Shown piece after piece: positions 7,164-15,822 of a DNA stretch of 64,000 nucleotides (within the stretch, counting starts at the first letter, position 1; each line of letters opens with the position of its first letter). Origin of the DNA: Exiguobacterium acetylicum (GTDB lineage Bacteria > Bacillota > Bacilli > Exiguobacteriales > Exiguobacteriaceae); contig NZ_CP082333.1 of assembly GCF_019890935.1 (NCBI RefSeq), forward strand, positions 584,001 to 648,000. The letters run 5' to 3'. Made by a program: the position numbers and the translations under genes. The notes under the pieces are model-generated. The model saw only the letters and a program-made list of their open reading frames with translations, was not told the origin of the DNA and did no database searches.

Positions 7164-8000
7164 ATGAACGAGGTAGAAGCATTAGAAGGATTACGGAATA
7201 AAGCAATCAAGTCGACGCGCATGCTACAAATGCGTCCTCTCGAGTACTTAGTTCGTGCCATGTTAGCGGGAATTTTCATTGGATTTGCAATCATTTTTAC
7301 TTTAAAAGCAATTAACGGTCTATATATGGCGGAGTCACCTGTTGCGACACTTGTCGGTGGACTGACATTCGGAGTGGCACTCGTCCTGATCGTTTATGGT
7401 GGGGCAGAGCTGTTTACAGGGAATACGATGTATTTCACGACGGCGACGATGCGCGGCTATACGACGAAGATGGATACGATGAAGGTCTGGTTGATCTGTC
7501 TAATCGGAAATGGACTTGGCGGATTGGCGTTTGCGCTACTCTTTTCTCAAACAGGAATCATCCAAGAGCTTGGTATGAACAACTGGTTATTTTCTGTCTC
7601 AGAAACGAAGATCCACCATACGACGTGGGAAATCTTCACACGTGCTATCTTCTGTAACTGGATGGTCTGTTTAGCGATTTTCATTCCAAAGAACATGAAG
7701 AATGAGTTGGCGCAGATCATGATGATGATGGTACTCGTCGCAGTATTCTTTGCTTCTGGATTTGATCACGTCATCGCCAATATGGCACTGTTCTCCATTG
7801 CGTTAGTCGTACCACATCCGGATACGATCACATTTGCCGGAGCGATGCATAACCTGTTGCCAGCTTTAGCCGGTAACATCATTGGTGGAGCAGTCTTCAT
7901 GGGAATGATCTATACGTGGCTGAATAAAGAAAAATTAGAAGTAGATGAATCACGTCAATCCACGACACCTGTTCATATTGCTTCGAAACAAAATGCATAA
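7164..8000 (+). CDS. Formate/nitrite transporter (FNT) family channel
   Basis: This 278-residue membrane protein has the six-helix FNT layout. Characteristic segments are AGIFIGFAIIF in helix 1, GGAELFTGNTMYFTTA in the helix 2 break, LIGNGLGGLAFALLF, AIFCNWMVCLAIF with the conserved Asn, and MLNLLPA-like HNLLPALAGNIIGGAVF near the end. Family members conduct formate, nitrite or hydrosulfide across the plasma membrane; sequence alone does not settle which. GAGAGG precedes the ATG. The gene is monocistronic. A Crp/Fnr-type site upstream would suit an anaerobic role. Confidence 0.9.
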   Translation: MNEVEALEGLRNKAIKSTRMLQMRPLEYLVRAMLAGIFIGFAIIFTLKAINGLYMAESPVATLVGGLTFGVALVLIVYGGAELFTGNTMYFTTATMRGYTTKMDTMKVWLICLIGNGLGGLAFALLFSQTGIIQELGMNNWLFSVSETKIHHTTWEIFTRAIFCNWMVCLAIFIPKNMKNELAQIMMMMVLVAVFFASGFDHVIANMALFSIALVVPHPDTITFAGAMHNLLPALAGNIIGGAVFMGMIYTWLNKEKLEVDESRQSTTPVHIASKQNA

Positions 8001-8002
8001 TC

Positions 8003-8032
8003 AAAAAGCAGCTGTCGCGACAGCTGCTTTTT
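8003..8032. terminator. Bidirectional terminator between FNT and DUF1232 genes
   Basis: AAAAAGCAGCTGTCG and CGACAGCTGCTTTTT are exact reverse complements with T and A tails on the two sides, serving both convergent genes. Confidence 0.88.
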
Positions 8033-8036
8033 TCAT

Positions 8037-8456
8037 TCATTCCATATGTTGAAAGCGATCGACGTCTGCAGCCAGTTCTTCATAAATCGTTTCGACGATT
8101 TGTGCATCATCGAAGAGCCCGAGGACGTTATCGTCCGGTAAGGCGTCAACAGGAGACGTGAAGTACAGAACGGCCGTCAATAACAATTGTTCCTGCTCCG
8201 CATGCATTTCGAATTTTTTCTGATAGAGAGCACGAAGCATTTCAAGCAGTTGTTTTAATTGAAAATAAAGGACGAGTTCTGCCTCGCGTTCGATGTCCGA
8301 GCTTTCTGTAGACGCGATATCTTGCGTCAAGTGCGCAAGTCCGATTTCTGCTCGAACTAACAATTCTTGCTGTGCTTTTTCATCACCAACGAGGTCGAGT
8401 GCCTGTCGGTGAAAATACGTATAAGCCGATTTAAAATCGCCGGGTGTGAATTCCAT
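8037..8456 (-). CDS. DUF1232 (YkvA-like) domain protein
   Basis: The 139-residue product has a helical, Glu-rich N-terminal part and a C-terminal DUF1232 block at about residues 92-125: LLTAVLYFTSPVDALPDD followed by LGLFDDAQIVE. The hydrophobic segment with SPVDALPDD is the family signature (usually SPIDLIPD). Molecular function is unknown; homologues are small membrane-associated proteins. It has an adequate ribosome site (GGAGGCATCACC) and converges on the FNT gene. Confidence 0.75.
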   Translation of the reverse strand: MEFTPGDFKSAYTYFHRQALDLVGDEKAQQELLVRAEIGLAHLTQDIASTESSDIEREAELVLYFQLKQLLEMLRALYQKKFEMHAEQEQLLLTAVLYFTSPVDALPDDNVLGLFDDAQIVETIYEELAADVDRFQHME

Positions 8457-8554
8457 GGTGATGCCTCCTTCTCTTCTCTTTCTAGTTTCGCCTTATTTCT
8501 TGCAAAATTGCAACTATTTCGTGAAAATAAAGATACAAGAAAGGGGATTACATA

Positions 8555-9778
8555 ATGCCGACACAAGCAGAATTACAACAATACGCGTCTTTAGCCGTGC
8601 GTACGGGAATTAATCTACAACCAGGACAACAACTCGAGGTTCGTGCAGGAATCGAAAATTTGCCGCTCGTTCGTGAAATCACGCGTGTCGCCTACGAAGT
8701 AGGAGCTACGCAAGTATATGTACAATGGTCAGATGATGAGATGACGAAAATCCGTTATTTCGATGCACCTGAGGAGTCGTTTGATACGTTCCCGGATTGG
8801 TTAAAAGCACGTTACGACCAACTGGCAGAAGAAAAGACAGCGTTCTTATCGGTCGTCAGTGAAGATCCAGATTTATTGAATGGCGTGGACTCGAGCCGAA
8901 TCGCACGTGCGAATAAAGCAGCTGGTGTCGCTCTTGCTAATTGGCGGAAGTTCGTCATGAGTGATAATGTCAGCTGGTGTGTCGTAGCAGCACCTTCTGA
9001 AAGCTGGGCGAAGAAAGTATTCCCTGATTCAGAGAATGCTGTTGAAGAGCTCTGGTCAGCTATTTTAAAAGCAACACGTGCCGATCAAGCAGATCCAGTC
9101 GCTGCATGGGCGGATCACGATCATAATCTGCGTTCAAAAGCAAAATTCCTGACAGAGAAGAAGTACAAAACATTGCACTACACAGCTCCAGGAACAGAAT
9201 TATCAATCGAATTACCAGAACGTCATGTTTGGTTAGGTGGCGGTGGTCCGAATGCAGATGGTGTTGATTTCATCGCGAATCTGCCGACAGAAGAAGTGTT
9301 CACGTTACCGAAAAAGACAGGTGTCAACGGTCACGTCTCGAGCACAAAACCACTTAGCTACAGTGGGAACTTGATTGATGAGTTCACACTCTGGTTCGAA
9401 AACGGAAAAATCGTTAAAGCGGAAGCAAAACAGGGTCAAGAAGCATTAGATGACTTGATTTCACTTGATGAAGGTGCACGTTATCTCGGAGAAGTTGCGC
9501 TCGTGCCGCACCGTTCGCCGATTTCTGACTCGGGTATCCTATTCTATAATACATTGTTTGATGAAAATGCTTCGTGCCACTTAGCGATTGGTCGTGCGTA
9601 CTCGACGTGTCTCGAAAATGGTCCAAGCCTTTCAGCAGAAGAATTAGAAGCACAAGGCGCGAACGACTCGATGACGCATGTCGACTTCATGATTGGATCA
9701 GCGGATCTATCGATTGAAGGAGAACTTGCAGACGGAACGCGTGAATCAGTCATGCGTGACGGAAACTGGTCAATCTAA
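8555..9778 (+). CDS. Aminopeptidase, M29 family (AmpS/PepS type)
   Basis: The 407-residue enzyme matches the full length of M29 cobalt/zinc aminopeptidases, which remove N-terminal residues from peptides in the cytoplasm. Expected metal-ligand blocks occur in order: Glu in NLPTEEVF, Glu in ARYLGEVALV, His in ASCHLAIGRAY, and His and Asp in MTHVDFMIG. AGAAAGGGG lies before the ATG, and a terminator follows. Monocistronic. Substrate preference cannot be read from the sequence. Confidence 0.9.
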   Translation: MPTQAELQQYASLAVRTGINLQPGQQLEVRAGIENLPLVREITRVAYEVGATQVYVQWSDDEMTKIRYFDAPEESFDTFPDWLKARYDQLAEEKTAFLSVVSEDPDLLNGVDSSRIARANKAAGVALANWRKFVMSDNVSWCVVAAPSESWAKKVFPDSENAVEELWSAILKATRADQADPVAAWADHDHNLRSKAKFLTEKKYKTLHYTAPGTELSIELPERHVWLGGGGPNADGVDFIANLPTEEVFTLPKKTGVNGHVSSTKPLSYSGNLIDEFTLWFENGKIVKAEAKQGQEALDDLISLDEGARYLGEVALVPHRSPISDSGILFYNTLFDENASCHLAIGRAYSTCLENGPSLSAEELEAQGANDSMTHVDFMIGSADLSIEGELADGTRESVMRDGNWSI

Positions 9779-9784
9779 ACGAAC

Positions 9785-9817
9785 AAAAAGGTGAGTCCGA
9801 ATACGGAACTCACCTTT
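9785..9817. terminator. Terminator between aminopeptidase gene and murB
   Basis: AAAAGGTGAGT and ACTCACCTTTT pair around a short internal mismatch and loop, with A and T tails suiting both convergent genes. Confidence 0.8.
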
Positions 9818-9833
9818 TCTTGTAAGATTCTTG

Positions 9834-10745
9834 TTATGCTTCTTCACCGATGATTTTCACTTCTGTCTCAAGTAAGATACCGAATTTTTCTTGAACGGTT
9901 TCTTGTACATGACGAATGAGTGCGATATAGTCGGATGCTGACGCATTCTCGACGTTGACGATGAAACCAGCGTGTTTCTTGGACACTTCAGCGCCACCGA
10001 TGCGTGTTCCCTGTAAGTTGCTATCTTGAATCAGCTTCCCTGCAAAATAGCCTTCTGGACGTTTAAAGACGCTACCACAAGAAGGGTACTCGAGTGGTTG
10101 TTTCGTTTCCCGCTTATGCGTCAAATCATCCATGACTTCCTTGATCAATGCTGGGTCACCCTCTGTTAACGCAAATCGACCTTCGAGGATGATGTATTCT
10201 TTCTTTGAGAAGCAACTTGTCCGGTATCCCAGTTCGAGTTCATCATGCGAAATGTTCAACAGTTCTCCTTGTCGTGTCAATACAGTAGCGCTATGGAGGC
10301 AATCCTTGACTTCACCACCGTATGCTCCCGCATTCATGATCAATGCGCCACCAATCGTTCCTGGAATCCCACAAGCGAATTCAAGACCGCTGAGCTGATG
10401 CGCGTAAGCTACACGAGACGCTTCGATGATTGCTGCGCCACTTTGAGCGACGAGCTCATGTCCTTCGACCGAGATATCGGTTAACTTCTCAAAGGAGAGG
10501 ACAATGCCGCGAATGCCGCCATCACGTACGACAAGATTCGATCCGTTTCCAAGCAACGTCAAGGGAATACCTTGTTCGTAAGCATATCGGACGACAAAAG
10601 CTGTTTCTTCATAAGAAGTTGGGATGATGAATAAATCCGCGATTCCTCCCATTTTTGTATACGTATGATATTTTAAAGGTTCATTGATTAGTACGGACTC
10701 TTTTGAAATGCCTTCATACAGTCCCGTCATTACTTGTTCAGTCAT
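9834..10745 (-). CDS. murB: UDP-N-acetylenolpyruvoylglucosamine reductase MurB
   Basis: MurB is the FAD/NADPH enzyme completing UDP-MurNAc in peptidoglycan synthesis. The 303-residue protein has the FAD-binding signature LGNGSNLVVRDGG, SGLEFACGIPGTIGGALIMNAGAYGGE, GYRTSCFSKK, and the catalytic Ser loop PSCGSVFKRPEG. The type is that of Bacillus MurB (type II, lacking the extra insertion). The ribosome site for the ATG (AAAGGA) is 12 bases away, so an internal ATG five codons later (10730) is possible. Confidence 0.95.
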   Translation of the reverse strand: MTEQVMTGLYEGISKESVLINEPLKYHTYTKMGGIADLFIIPTSYEETAFVVRYAYEQGIPLTLLGNGSNLVVRDGGIRGIVLSFEKLTDISVEGHELVAQSGAAIIEASRVAYAHQLSGLEFACGIPGTIGGALIMNAGAYGGEVKDCLHSATVLTRQGELLNISHDELELGYRTSCFSKKEYIILEGRFALTEGDPALIKEVMDDLTHKRETKQPLEYPSCGSVFKRPEGYFAGKLIQDSNLQGTRIGGAEVSKKHAGFIVNVENASASDYIALIRHVQETVQEKFGILLETEVKIIGEEA

Positions 10746-10993
10746 TATGGTCTCAGTCCTTTTCGTGAATTCCTACCCAGCGCTCATGCGCTCAAAATAT
10801 ATTTTAACATTAATCGTGCGGTCGTTGTTCAACATACTGTTCCCAAAATACCGACTTATGCCGGGAATTGCAAGCACTAGGGAGTGAATGTCATCGATTA
10901 GTAATGAAAAATGTCACAGGAAGCGCAGGATCAGGAAGAGGAATGAAGCGAAAAGAACTCGGGAAAAGAGAAGTATAGAAGGAGGCGATGACG

Positions 10994-11509
10994 ATGGAAA
11001 GTGAACGTTTATGGATGCGACCGTTCGAAGAAGAGGATTTTAGTTTTTATAAGTCACTTGTCCAAAATGAGCAAGTCATGCGTTATATCAATGGAGGCAC
11101 TGCCTTGAGTGAAGATGAGGCACGAGAGTGGTTCGAACGGCAATTGGAGCGATATTCGGATGAGCGACAAACTGGTTTTTTACTGTTGTTCATAAAAGAA
11201 ACGAATGAACCGATTGGCTTTGCCGGATTATTGATGCAGGAAGTGGATGGGAAAGAAGAGTTAGAAGTCGGTTATTGGCTCGAACCAAAGCATTGGAAAG
11301 TCGGTTATGGTCGTGAAGCTGCAAAACGATTAATGATGGAGGCGTTCAATCGAGGGCATGATCGAATCATCTCGATCATTCATCCCGATAATCGTGCTTC
11401 GCAAAATGTCGCTCGTGCCAACGGGCTGAACTGGGAAAAGGATACGGTGTTTAGAGATGTTCCTGTCACGATTTACGCTGGACAACTATCACGACTTTGT
11501 CGTAACTAA
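10994..11509 (+). CDS. GNAT-family N-acetyltransferase (RimJ/RimL type)
   Basis: The product (171 residues from ATG 10994, eight bases after GGAGG; ATG 10988 is too close) has the ribosomal-protein-acetyltransferase-like layout. It opens with ERLWMRPFEEEDF, then GFAGLLMQEVDGKEELEVGYWLEP, the acetyl-CoA loop region HWKVGYGREAAKRLMM and a late HPDNRASQNVARANGL. It likely transfers an acetyl group from acetyl-CoA to an amine, target unknown. A second GNAT gene follows after 14 bp, probably cotranscribed. The 240 bp upstream hold no gene I can support. Confidence 0.82.
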   Translation: MESERLWMRPFEEEDFSFYKSLVQNEQVMRYINGGTALSEDEAREWFERQLERYSDERQTGFLLLFIKETNEPIGFAGLLMQEVDGKEELEVGYWLEPKHWKVGYGREAAKRLMMEAFNRGHDRIISIIHPDNRASQNVARANGLNWEKDTVFRDVPVTIYAGQLSRLCRN

Positions 11510-11523
11510 AGAGGAGAGTTTTT

Positions 11524-12009
11524 ATGTACGAATTTAACTTCGCGTCTTTTCATTCCATGACACCTGATACCTTATATGGACTTTTGAAATTACGAACGGA
11601 TATCTTCGTCGTCGAGCAGGAGTGCGCGTATCCGGAGCTAGATGATCAAGATCAACAAGCGACACACCTAATCGTACGGAGTGAGAGCGGTCAAATCGTT
11701 GGATGCCTTCGGATATATGATCATCCGACAAAAGGAGTAGCGATTGGACGGGTAGCTGTTCATCGTGATCACCGATCGGTTGGGTTAGCGAGACAAATGA
11801 TGGAGAGAGCGATGGTGCATTTGCAGAAAGAGGCTGCGATCTACTTACAGGCACAAGCACACCTAGAAGGGTTTTACGGATCGTTTGGTTTTGAAACCGT
11901 ATCCGACCCTTATTTAGAAGATGATATTCCACATGTGGACATGCAGTTTCACGTAAAGGATTCGAAAAAAGACTTCACGTCGACGATGGATGAACCGATG
12001 AATAAGTAG
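11524..12009 (+). CDS. ElaA-type GNAT N-acetyltransferase
   Basis: The 161-residue protein carries the ElaA hallmark LKLRTDIFVVEQECAYPELDDQDQ and the late FYGSFGFETVSDPYLEDDIPH. The acetyl-CoA loop is seen at AVHRDHRSVGLARQMME. AAAGAGGAG precedes the ATG. ElaA proteins are small GNATs of unknown substrate. It follows another GNAT gene and precedes a small membrane protein with no terminator between, suggesting a three-gene unit. Confidence 0.85.
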   Translation: MYEFNFASFHSMTPDTLYGLLKLRTDIFVVEQECAYPELDDQDQQATHLIVRSESGQIVGCLRIYDHPTKGVAIGRVAVHRDHRSVGLARQMMERAMVHLQKEAAIYLQAQAHLEGFYGSFGFETVSDPYLEDDIPHVDMQFHVKDSKKDFTSTMDEPMNK

Positions 12010-12038
12010 AATGAACTTTTTTCGGAGGTGGATCAGTC

Positions 12039-12398
12039 ATGAAGAAAGTGCTGGTCATTTTCGCTCTTAGTCTAATTGGTGTCCTATCTTTAGGAGTCGG
12101 TATTTCGTATGCTCAATTGCAGGGGAACTATCGTGACTCGGAAAAAGAGTTGATGACGATCTTAGAGCGGCAACATGATTTATCAGCTTCCTCCTTTCTT
12201 GAAGTGCGTGCATCATTCTCTTTACGACATCGACAAATCATACACGTTCGACTTCGGGGCGAACCTGCCATCACATACGAGTTCATTCAACCAAAGGATG
12301 AACTCGAATACCTGGGGTCTGTCGGAACAAGTGTTGAAAAGACAGGAAAACAAGATGCTGTCTTTCGAAACGCTCATTTAAAAGTCGGTAAAAAATAA
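12039..12398 (+). CDS. Small membrane-anchored protein, DUF3139-like
   Basis: The 119-residue product has an N-terminal hydrophobic segment (about 4-26) and a short extracytoplasmic domain. The stretch RGEPAITYEFIQPKDELEYLG resembles the D/GEPxxxYEY core of DUF3139-type proteins, but I recognise this only weakly. It has a good ribosome site (CGGAGGTGG), ends at a terminator and is the last gene of the GNAT unit. Function unknown. Confidence 0.55.
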   Translation: MKKVLVIFALSLIGVLSLGVGISYAQLQGNYRDSEKELMTILERQHDLSASSFLEVRASFSLRHRQIIHVRLRGEPAITYEFIQPKDELEYLGSVGTSVEKTGKQDAVFRNAHLKVGKK

Positions 12399-12442
12399 AA
12401 AATGGAGGATCTTCCTGAAACGACGGAAGATTCTCCATTTTT
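12397..12442 (+). terminator. Terminator after the GNAT unit
   Basis: AAAAAATGGAG-ATCTTCC and GGAAGAT-CTCCATTTTTT form an interrupted stem with a T tail. Confidence 0.82.
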
Positions 12443-12510
12443 TGCTTTCAAGACGATAGGATATTGCGTACACTACGAAGAGATACTGGAATGAGGAGGT
12501 CGAGGGAATC

Positions 12511-13446
12511 ATGTGGAAACCCTTTATAAAAAATCAATCAATTGCACCAGCGTTACAAGCCTTCCGGGAACTTGACATCGAAATGTTTCGGACACATGTT
12601 GCCCAACTGAACGATGCGGAACAACAGGCCTTACAATTCATTAAGCGTGCGCTAGAGCAGGATTCACCTGCTCATTTGAAAATAGCGCTTGAAATGAAAC
12701 AACCACTCGTCGAGGTTGATCGTCTGTTTCAAACACTCGTCACGTGTCAAAATCGTCAACAATTACTCGAAATGCTGCTAGCATACGGTCTGGACGTCAA
12801 TCAAGTCTATACACTTGAAGGGCATCGCTCGATCGTCCGCCAACCGCTTCACTTTCCGGTAGGTCTATATGCGGCACGCCATTCCGAGTTGTGGGCACTT
12901 GTTGCTGAAAAGCTGGACTTTACTTATACGATGCATCTTCAACGCAGTGATCAATTCCTGGAGACGCATGAATTGAATCTGCTTGATCTCGTCTTATTGC
13001 TCGATATCGAAGAGGAGTTGACGGTTCGGGTGCTTGATCAGCTGTGCGAATGCAAGGCGACCGTTGGACTTGCAGAACGATTACAACGTCCCGCTTCACC
13101 ATTGTTGTTAAAGACGATTGAGGCGGATGCCTATTTGCCGACGTTTGTTTATGCTAAACATTATTTCCCGTTTTATGCGCTGATCGGACGACAAACCGTA
13201 CTGTTCCAATCTTTATTGAACCGTGTGATGCAAGCATCCATTGCTTCTGAAATGATTGAAGATGCCTTGCTTGCTTTTCATAACCACCAACCCGGACTTG
13301 CCTTGACATGGGGAGATGCCTATATCGAACAGTTATACGAGATGGGGCTAGTGCTTCGTAAAACGGGTCATGTTGATTTTCGGGAAATGGATGCGGAGTA
13401 TGTGTTGCCTGAATACGAGGGAATCGTCAATCGCCTAAATGATTAA
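12511..13446 (+). CDS. Uncharacterised helical protein, 311 residues
   Basis: I do not recognise a family. The protein is cytoplasmic, strongly alpha-helical, Leu/Gln-rich and without cysteine motifs or membrane segments. Segments such as LLEMLLAYGLDVNQVYTLEG recall the helix-turn-helix of ankyrin-like repeats, but a regular repeat is not clear. GAGGAGGTCGAGG precedes the ATG. It converges with the following minus-strand gene and overlaps it by 12 bp at the 3' ends, with no terminator visible between. Confidence 0.6.
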   Translation: MWKPFIKNQSIAPALQAFRELDIEMFRTHVAQLNDAEQQALQFIKRALEQDSPAHLKIALEMKQPLVEVDRLFQTLVTCQNRQQLLEMLLAYGLDVNQVYTLEGHRSIVRQPLHFPVGLYAARHSELWALVAEKLDFTYTMHLQRSDQFLETHELNLLDLVLLLDIEEELTVRVLDQLCECKATVGLAERLQRPASPLLLKTIEADAYLPTFVYAKHYFPFYALIGRQTVLFQSLLNRVMQASIASEMIEDALLAFHNHQPGLALTWGDAYIEQLYEMGLVLRKTGHVDFREMDAEYVLPEYEGIVNRLND

Positions 13447-14274
13447 CGGAGGCTGATCCGTACTGAACGTATGCCAATGAGAGGTTAACTGGATATCGCA
13501 AAACATCGAAGGATGATACAGGCGTAATACATCTTGTTGTGTTGAGAGAAAAAAGACTTCAAACGTTTGGATGTTTGCACGTCGTAACTTTTCTTGAAAT
13601 GTATGAAGGATGCGGCTACCGTATCCTTGACGTCTCAGTTCAGGTAGGCACGTGATTTCAAGAAGACGGATATTCTGTCCCTGCTTTTGAAATAATAGTG
13701 TACCGACGATCAGTTGCTTATCATAGACTAAGTAAGGAATCGCTTTTCGTTGAATCAACTTGTCTAAATCAGATACTTGATATGGAAAAAAGTGATGTGT
13801 TCCTTGAAGGGCATCGTTACGAAGTGCGAGGTAAGTATCTTGATTCTGTGCATGAACAGCTTTCAAACGTAGCGTAGCAGGCTGTCCCTCTGAGAGTCCA
13901 ATTAAACGAAACTGTTCGGCATATAAACTATAACCAAGCTCTTTCCAAATCGAAGTTAAAGAAAGATCATGCGGCGGAGAGACTTGTACATGTATCTGCC
14001 GGCATCCTTGTCGAACGGCATGTAAGTGTAGCAAAATAGCCAGACGCCGAAAGGCTTTGATGTCATGAAAGGCGCTGTTCATAAAGTGAACGACGTCATG
14101 CACGACATGATATCCGAGCGTCGCTTTCACCTGACCGGATTCGAGGTAGACCCATTGGTAATCTTCAAGCGGCTGAAAAAATGAAAAATCATATGCCTTT
14201 TGATGGTACTGTAAAAGTTGATGGACGTGTCGCCTTTGAACATGAGACAATTGATTGTAATACACAATAGGCAA
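13435..14274 (-). CDS. GNAT-family acetyltransferase with long N-terminal domain
   Basis: I place the start at TTG 14274 (279 residues) because AAAGGAGG lies eight bases before it; the longer frame from TTG 14295 would put that ribosome site inside the gene. The C-terminal half is a GNAT domain: LVYDKQLIVGTLLF, then LLEITCLPELRRQGYGSRIL, the acetyl-CoA-binding R/Q-x-x-G-x-G/S loop. The N-terminal half is His-rich and could be a degenerate second GNAT fold. Substrate unknown. Its 3' end overlaps the convergent gene by 12 bp. Confidence 0.75.
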   Translation of the reverse strand: MPIVYYNQLSHVQRRHVHQLLQYHQKAYDFSFFQPLEDYQWVYLESGQVKATLGYHVVHDVVHFMNSAFHDIKAFRRLAILLHLHAVRQGCRQIHVQVSPPHDLSLTSIWKELGYSLYAEQFRLIGLSEGQPATLRLKAVHAQNQDTYLALRNDALQGTHHFFPYQVSDLDKLIQRKAIPYLVYDKQLIVGTLLFQKQGQNIRLLEITCLPELRRQGYGSRILHTFQEKLRRANIQTFEVFFLSTQQDVLRLYHPSMFCDIQLTSHWHTFSTDQPPLII

Positions 14275-14414
14275 ACTAAGTTCCTCCTTTAGCAAAGTGA
14301 AGTTAAAAATATCTTGCTTTTATATTACAGGAAATAAAAGGTATTTATATCTTCTGTTTCAAACAAAAAGTAGATGGATTCCTGAAGATAAGAAAGAATC
14401 GAGGCAAAATTATC

Positions 14415-14678
14415 ATGAAGTATCTCTGGATCGTCATCGGTTTATCGGGCTGGTTACTCAGCGCGGATATATTGGTAGCCGAAGCACGTGATTACGATGA
14501 ACCGGGTGTAAGCAGTTCGACGACATATGGGAATTATGGCGCGGAGGATCATATCATCGTTGATCGGAAGGAACCGATTTATGAAGGATTCGATTCACCG
14601 AACGACATGGCATTCCTATTCGCTTGTATTGCATTACTCGCAACAGTCGGACTTGGCATCGTCAATGCCTCCGATTGA
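14415..14678 (+). CDS. Small exported or membrane protein, 87 residues
   Basis: An N-terminal hydrophobic segment (about 3-22, with possible signal-peptide cleavage after AEA) is followed by a short polar stretch and a C-terminal membrane segment (about 64-82, AFLFACIALLATVGLGIV). GAGG lies ten bases before the ATG. No family is recognised. It stands alone between a promoter-sized gap and a strong terminator. Confidence 0.5.
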   Translation: MKYLWIVIGLSGWLLSADILVAEARDYDEPGVSSSTTYGNYGAEDHIIVDRKEPIYEGFDSPNDMAFLFACIALLATVGLGIVNASD

Positions 14679-14691
14679 AATGAATCTGACT

Positions 14692-14734
14692 AATAAAAGG
14701 CAAGTGACGAATCCATCGTCACTTGCCTTTTATT
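14692..14734. terminator. 19-bp perfect-stem bidirectional terminator
   Basis: Arms 14692-14710 and 14716-14734 are exact reverse complements around a five-base loop, with A and T tails. Confidence 0.9.
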
Positions 14735-14766
14735 ATCTATTACGTGTGAACAAGAAGCATCTACTC

Positions 14767-15678
14767 TTAGAAATGAATTCGTTTTTTTCGACCAACGCGT
14801 GCCATTCGTTCGTGTTCTTGTTCGAGTCCGGCTCGTTCGAGGAGATCGAGATAATAGCGAAACGGAGTCGAGCGATGCGAAAAATACGGGATATATTCAG
14901 TGAACAGCATCGTCTCCGCTCGTTCTAACGCGCGTAAGGAAATGAGAGCATGTAGCTCTGCGAAACGAATTTCTTGATAGGTGGATAAAGCGTCTGCATC
15001 AATCCGAACATGCGACTGTAATTTTTTAGCATGCGCATTCAAGCAATGGATGTATGCTTCTTGATGTTCAGGTTTCTCGCAATGGGCAAGTACGGCAAGC
15101 AAAAGATCACTGCGCTCGGTATCGACGTCCATCGGAACCTTCAATGCTGTATAGAGGGCACGTTCCATCCACTCGACGCCATGACTATCATTTTTATAAT
15201 AGCCGACTAATTCTTGAAAAAAATCGACTTGCGAGACTTTCAATAATCGAAACGGATCATTACTTAAAAATAAAGGTTCTTCCCCGGCAGCCGACGAAAG
15301 AAGAAAGAAAAATTCCTCAAAGGCAATCCGGGTTCCGTTTTTACGATGAGCGTAATGGCGTAAATGCTTCAACAGGCGCTTTGCGGTGATATACCAATTC
15401 TTTTGTTCGCGAAGCGGTACGATCGGATTCGGCTCAAGGTACTGGAGATCGTATGCTAATTGAATAAACCGTTCCGTCTGAGCAATCGTCTGTTCGACGG
15501 TCGGTTGTTCCTGTTCTTTTTGCAAATCCTTATACTTCATGAACTGTGTCAACATGGCGTCAAACTCTTTCTCTTCGATGACTTGTCTCGGGAGTTGACG
15601 ATAGATTTCGACGATGATATCGCGAAGGGTCGTATCGCCATATTGTTCTAGTAAGAGTCGCAGTTTCCGTATTCTCAT
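14767..15678 (-). CDS. Uncharacterised helical protein, 303 residues
   Basis: No family is recognised. The start is ATG 15678 after GAAGGAGGGCG; a nine-codon longer frame has no ribosome site. The product is cytoplasmic and helix-rich with many Arg/Leu/Glu residues, resembling a TPR- or HEAT-like helical repeat protein in composition (for instance RYYLDLLERAGLEQEHERMARVG near the end). It has no transmembrane segments or catalytic motifs. It is monocistronic, diverging from the nfrA-type gene. Confidence 0.55.
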   Translation of the reverse strand: MRIRKLRLLLEQYGDTTLRDIIVEIYRQLPRQVIEEKEFDAMLTQFMKYKDLQKEQEQPTVEQTIAQTERFIQLAYDLQYLEPNPIVPLREQKNWYITAKRLLKHLRHYAHRKNGTRIAFEEFFFLLSSAAGEEPLFLSNDPFRLLKVSQVDFFQELVGYYKNDSHGVEWMERALYTALKVPMDVDTERSDLLLAVLAHCEKPEHQEAYIHCLNAHAKKLQSHVRIDADALSTYQEIRFAELHALISLRALERAETMLFTEYIPYFSHRSTPFRYYLDLLERAGLEQEHERMARVGRKKRIHF

Positions 15679-15822
15679 GATCGCCCTCCTTCGCAAGAAA
15701 AGCACAGTACAACACTATTCAATTCCCGCTTTTTTCATAAACCGAACCTCTTCATTTGCGCTTTTTAGTCAGAGACGACTATCTTAAATAAGAAGACTCA
15801 TTACAGAAGGGGACGATTACAA

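Noticed and set aside
10890-10915. Possible Fnr-type dyad (AATGA-N6-TCACA) before the GNAT unit
   Set aside because: Only one half-site is good, and there is no promoter or functional reason to expect Fnr control.
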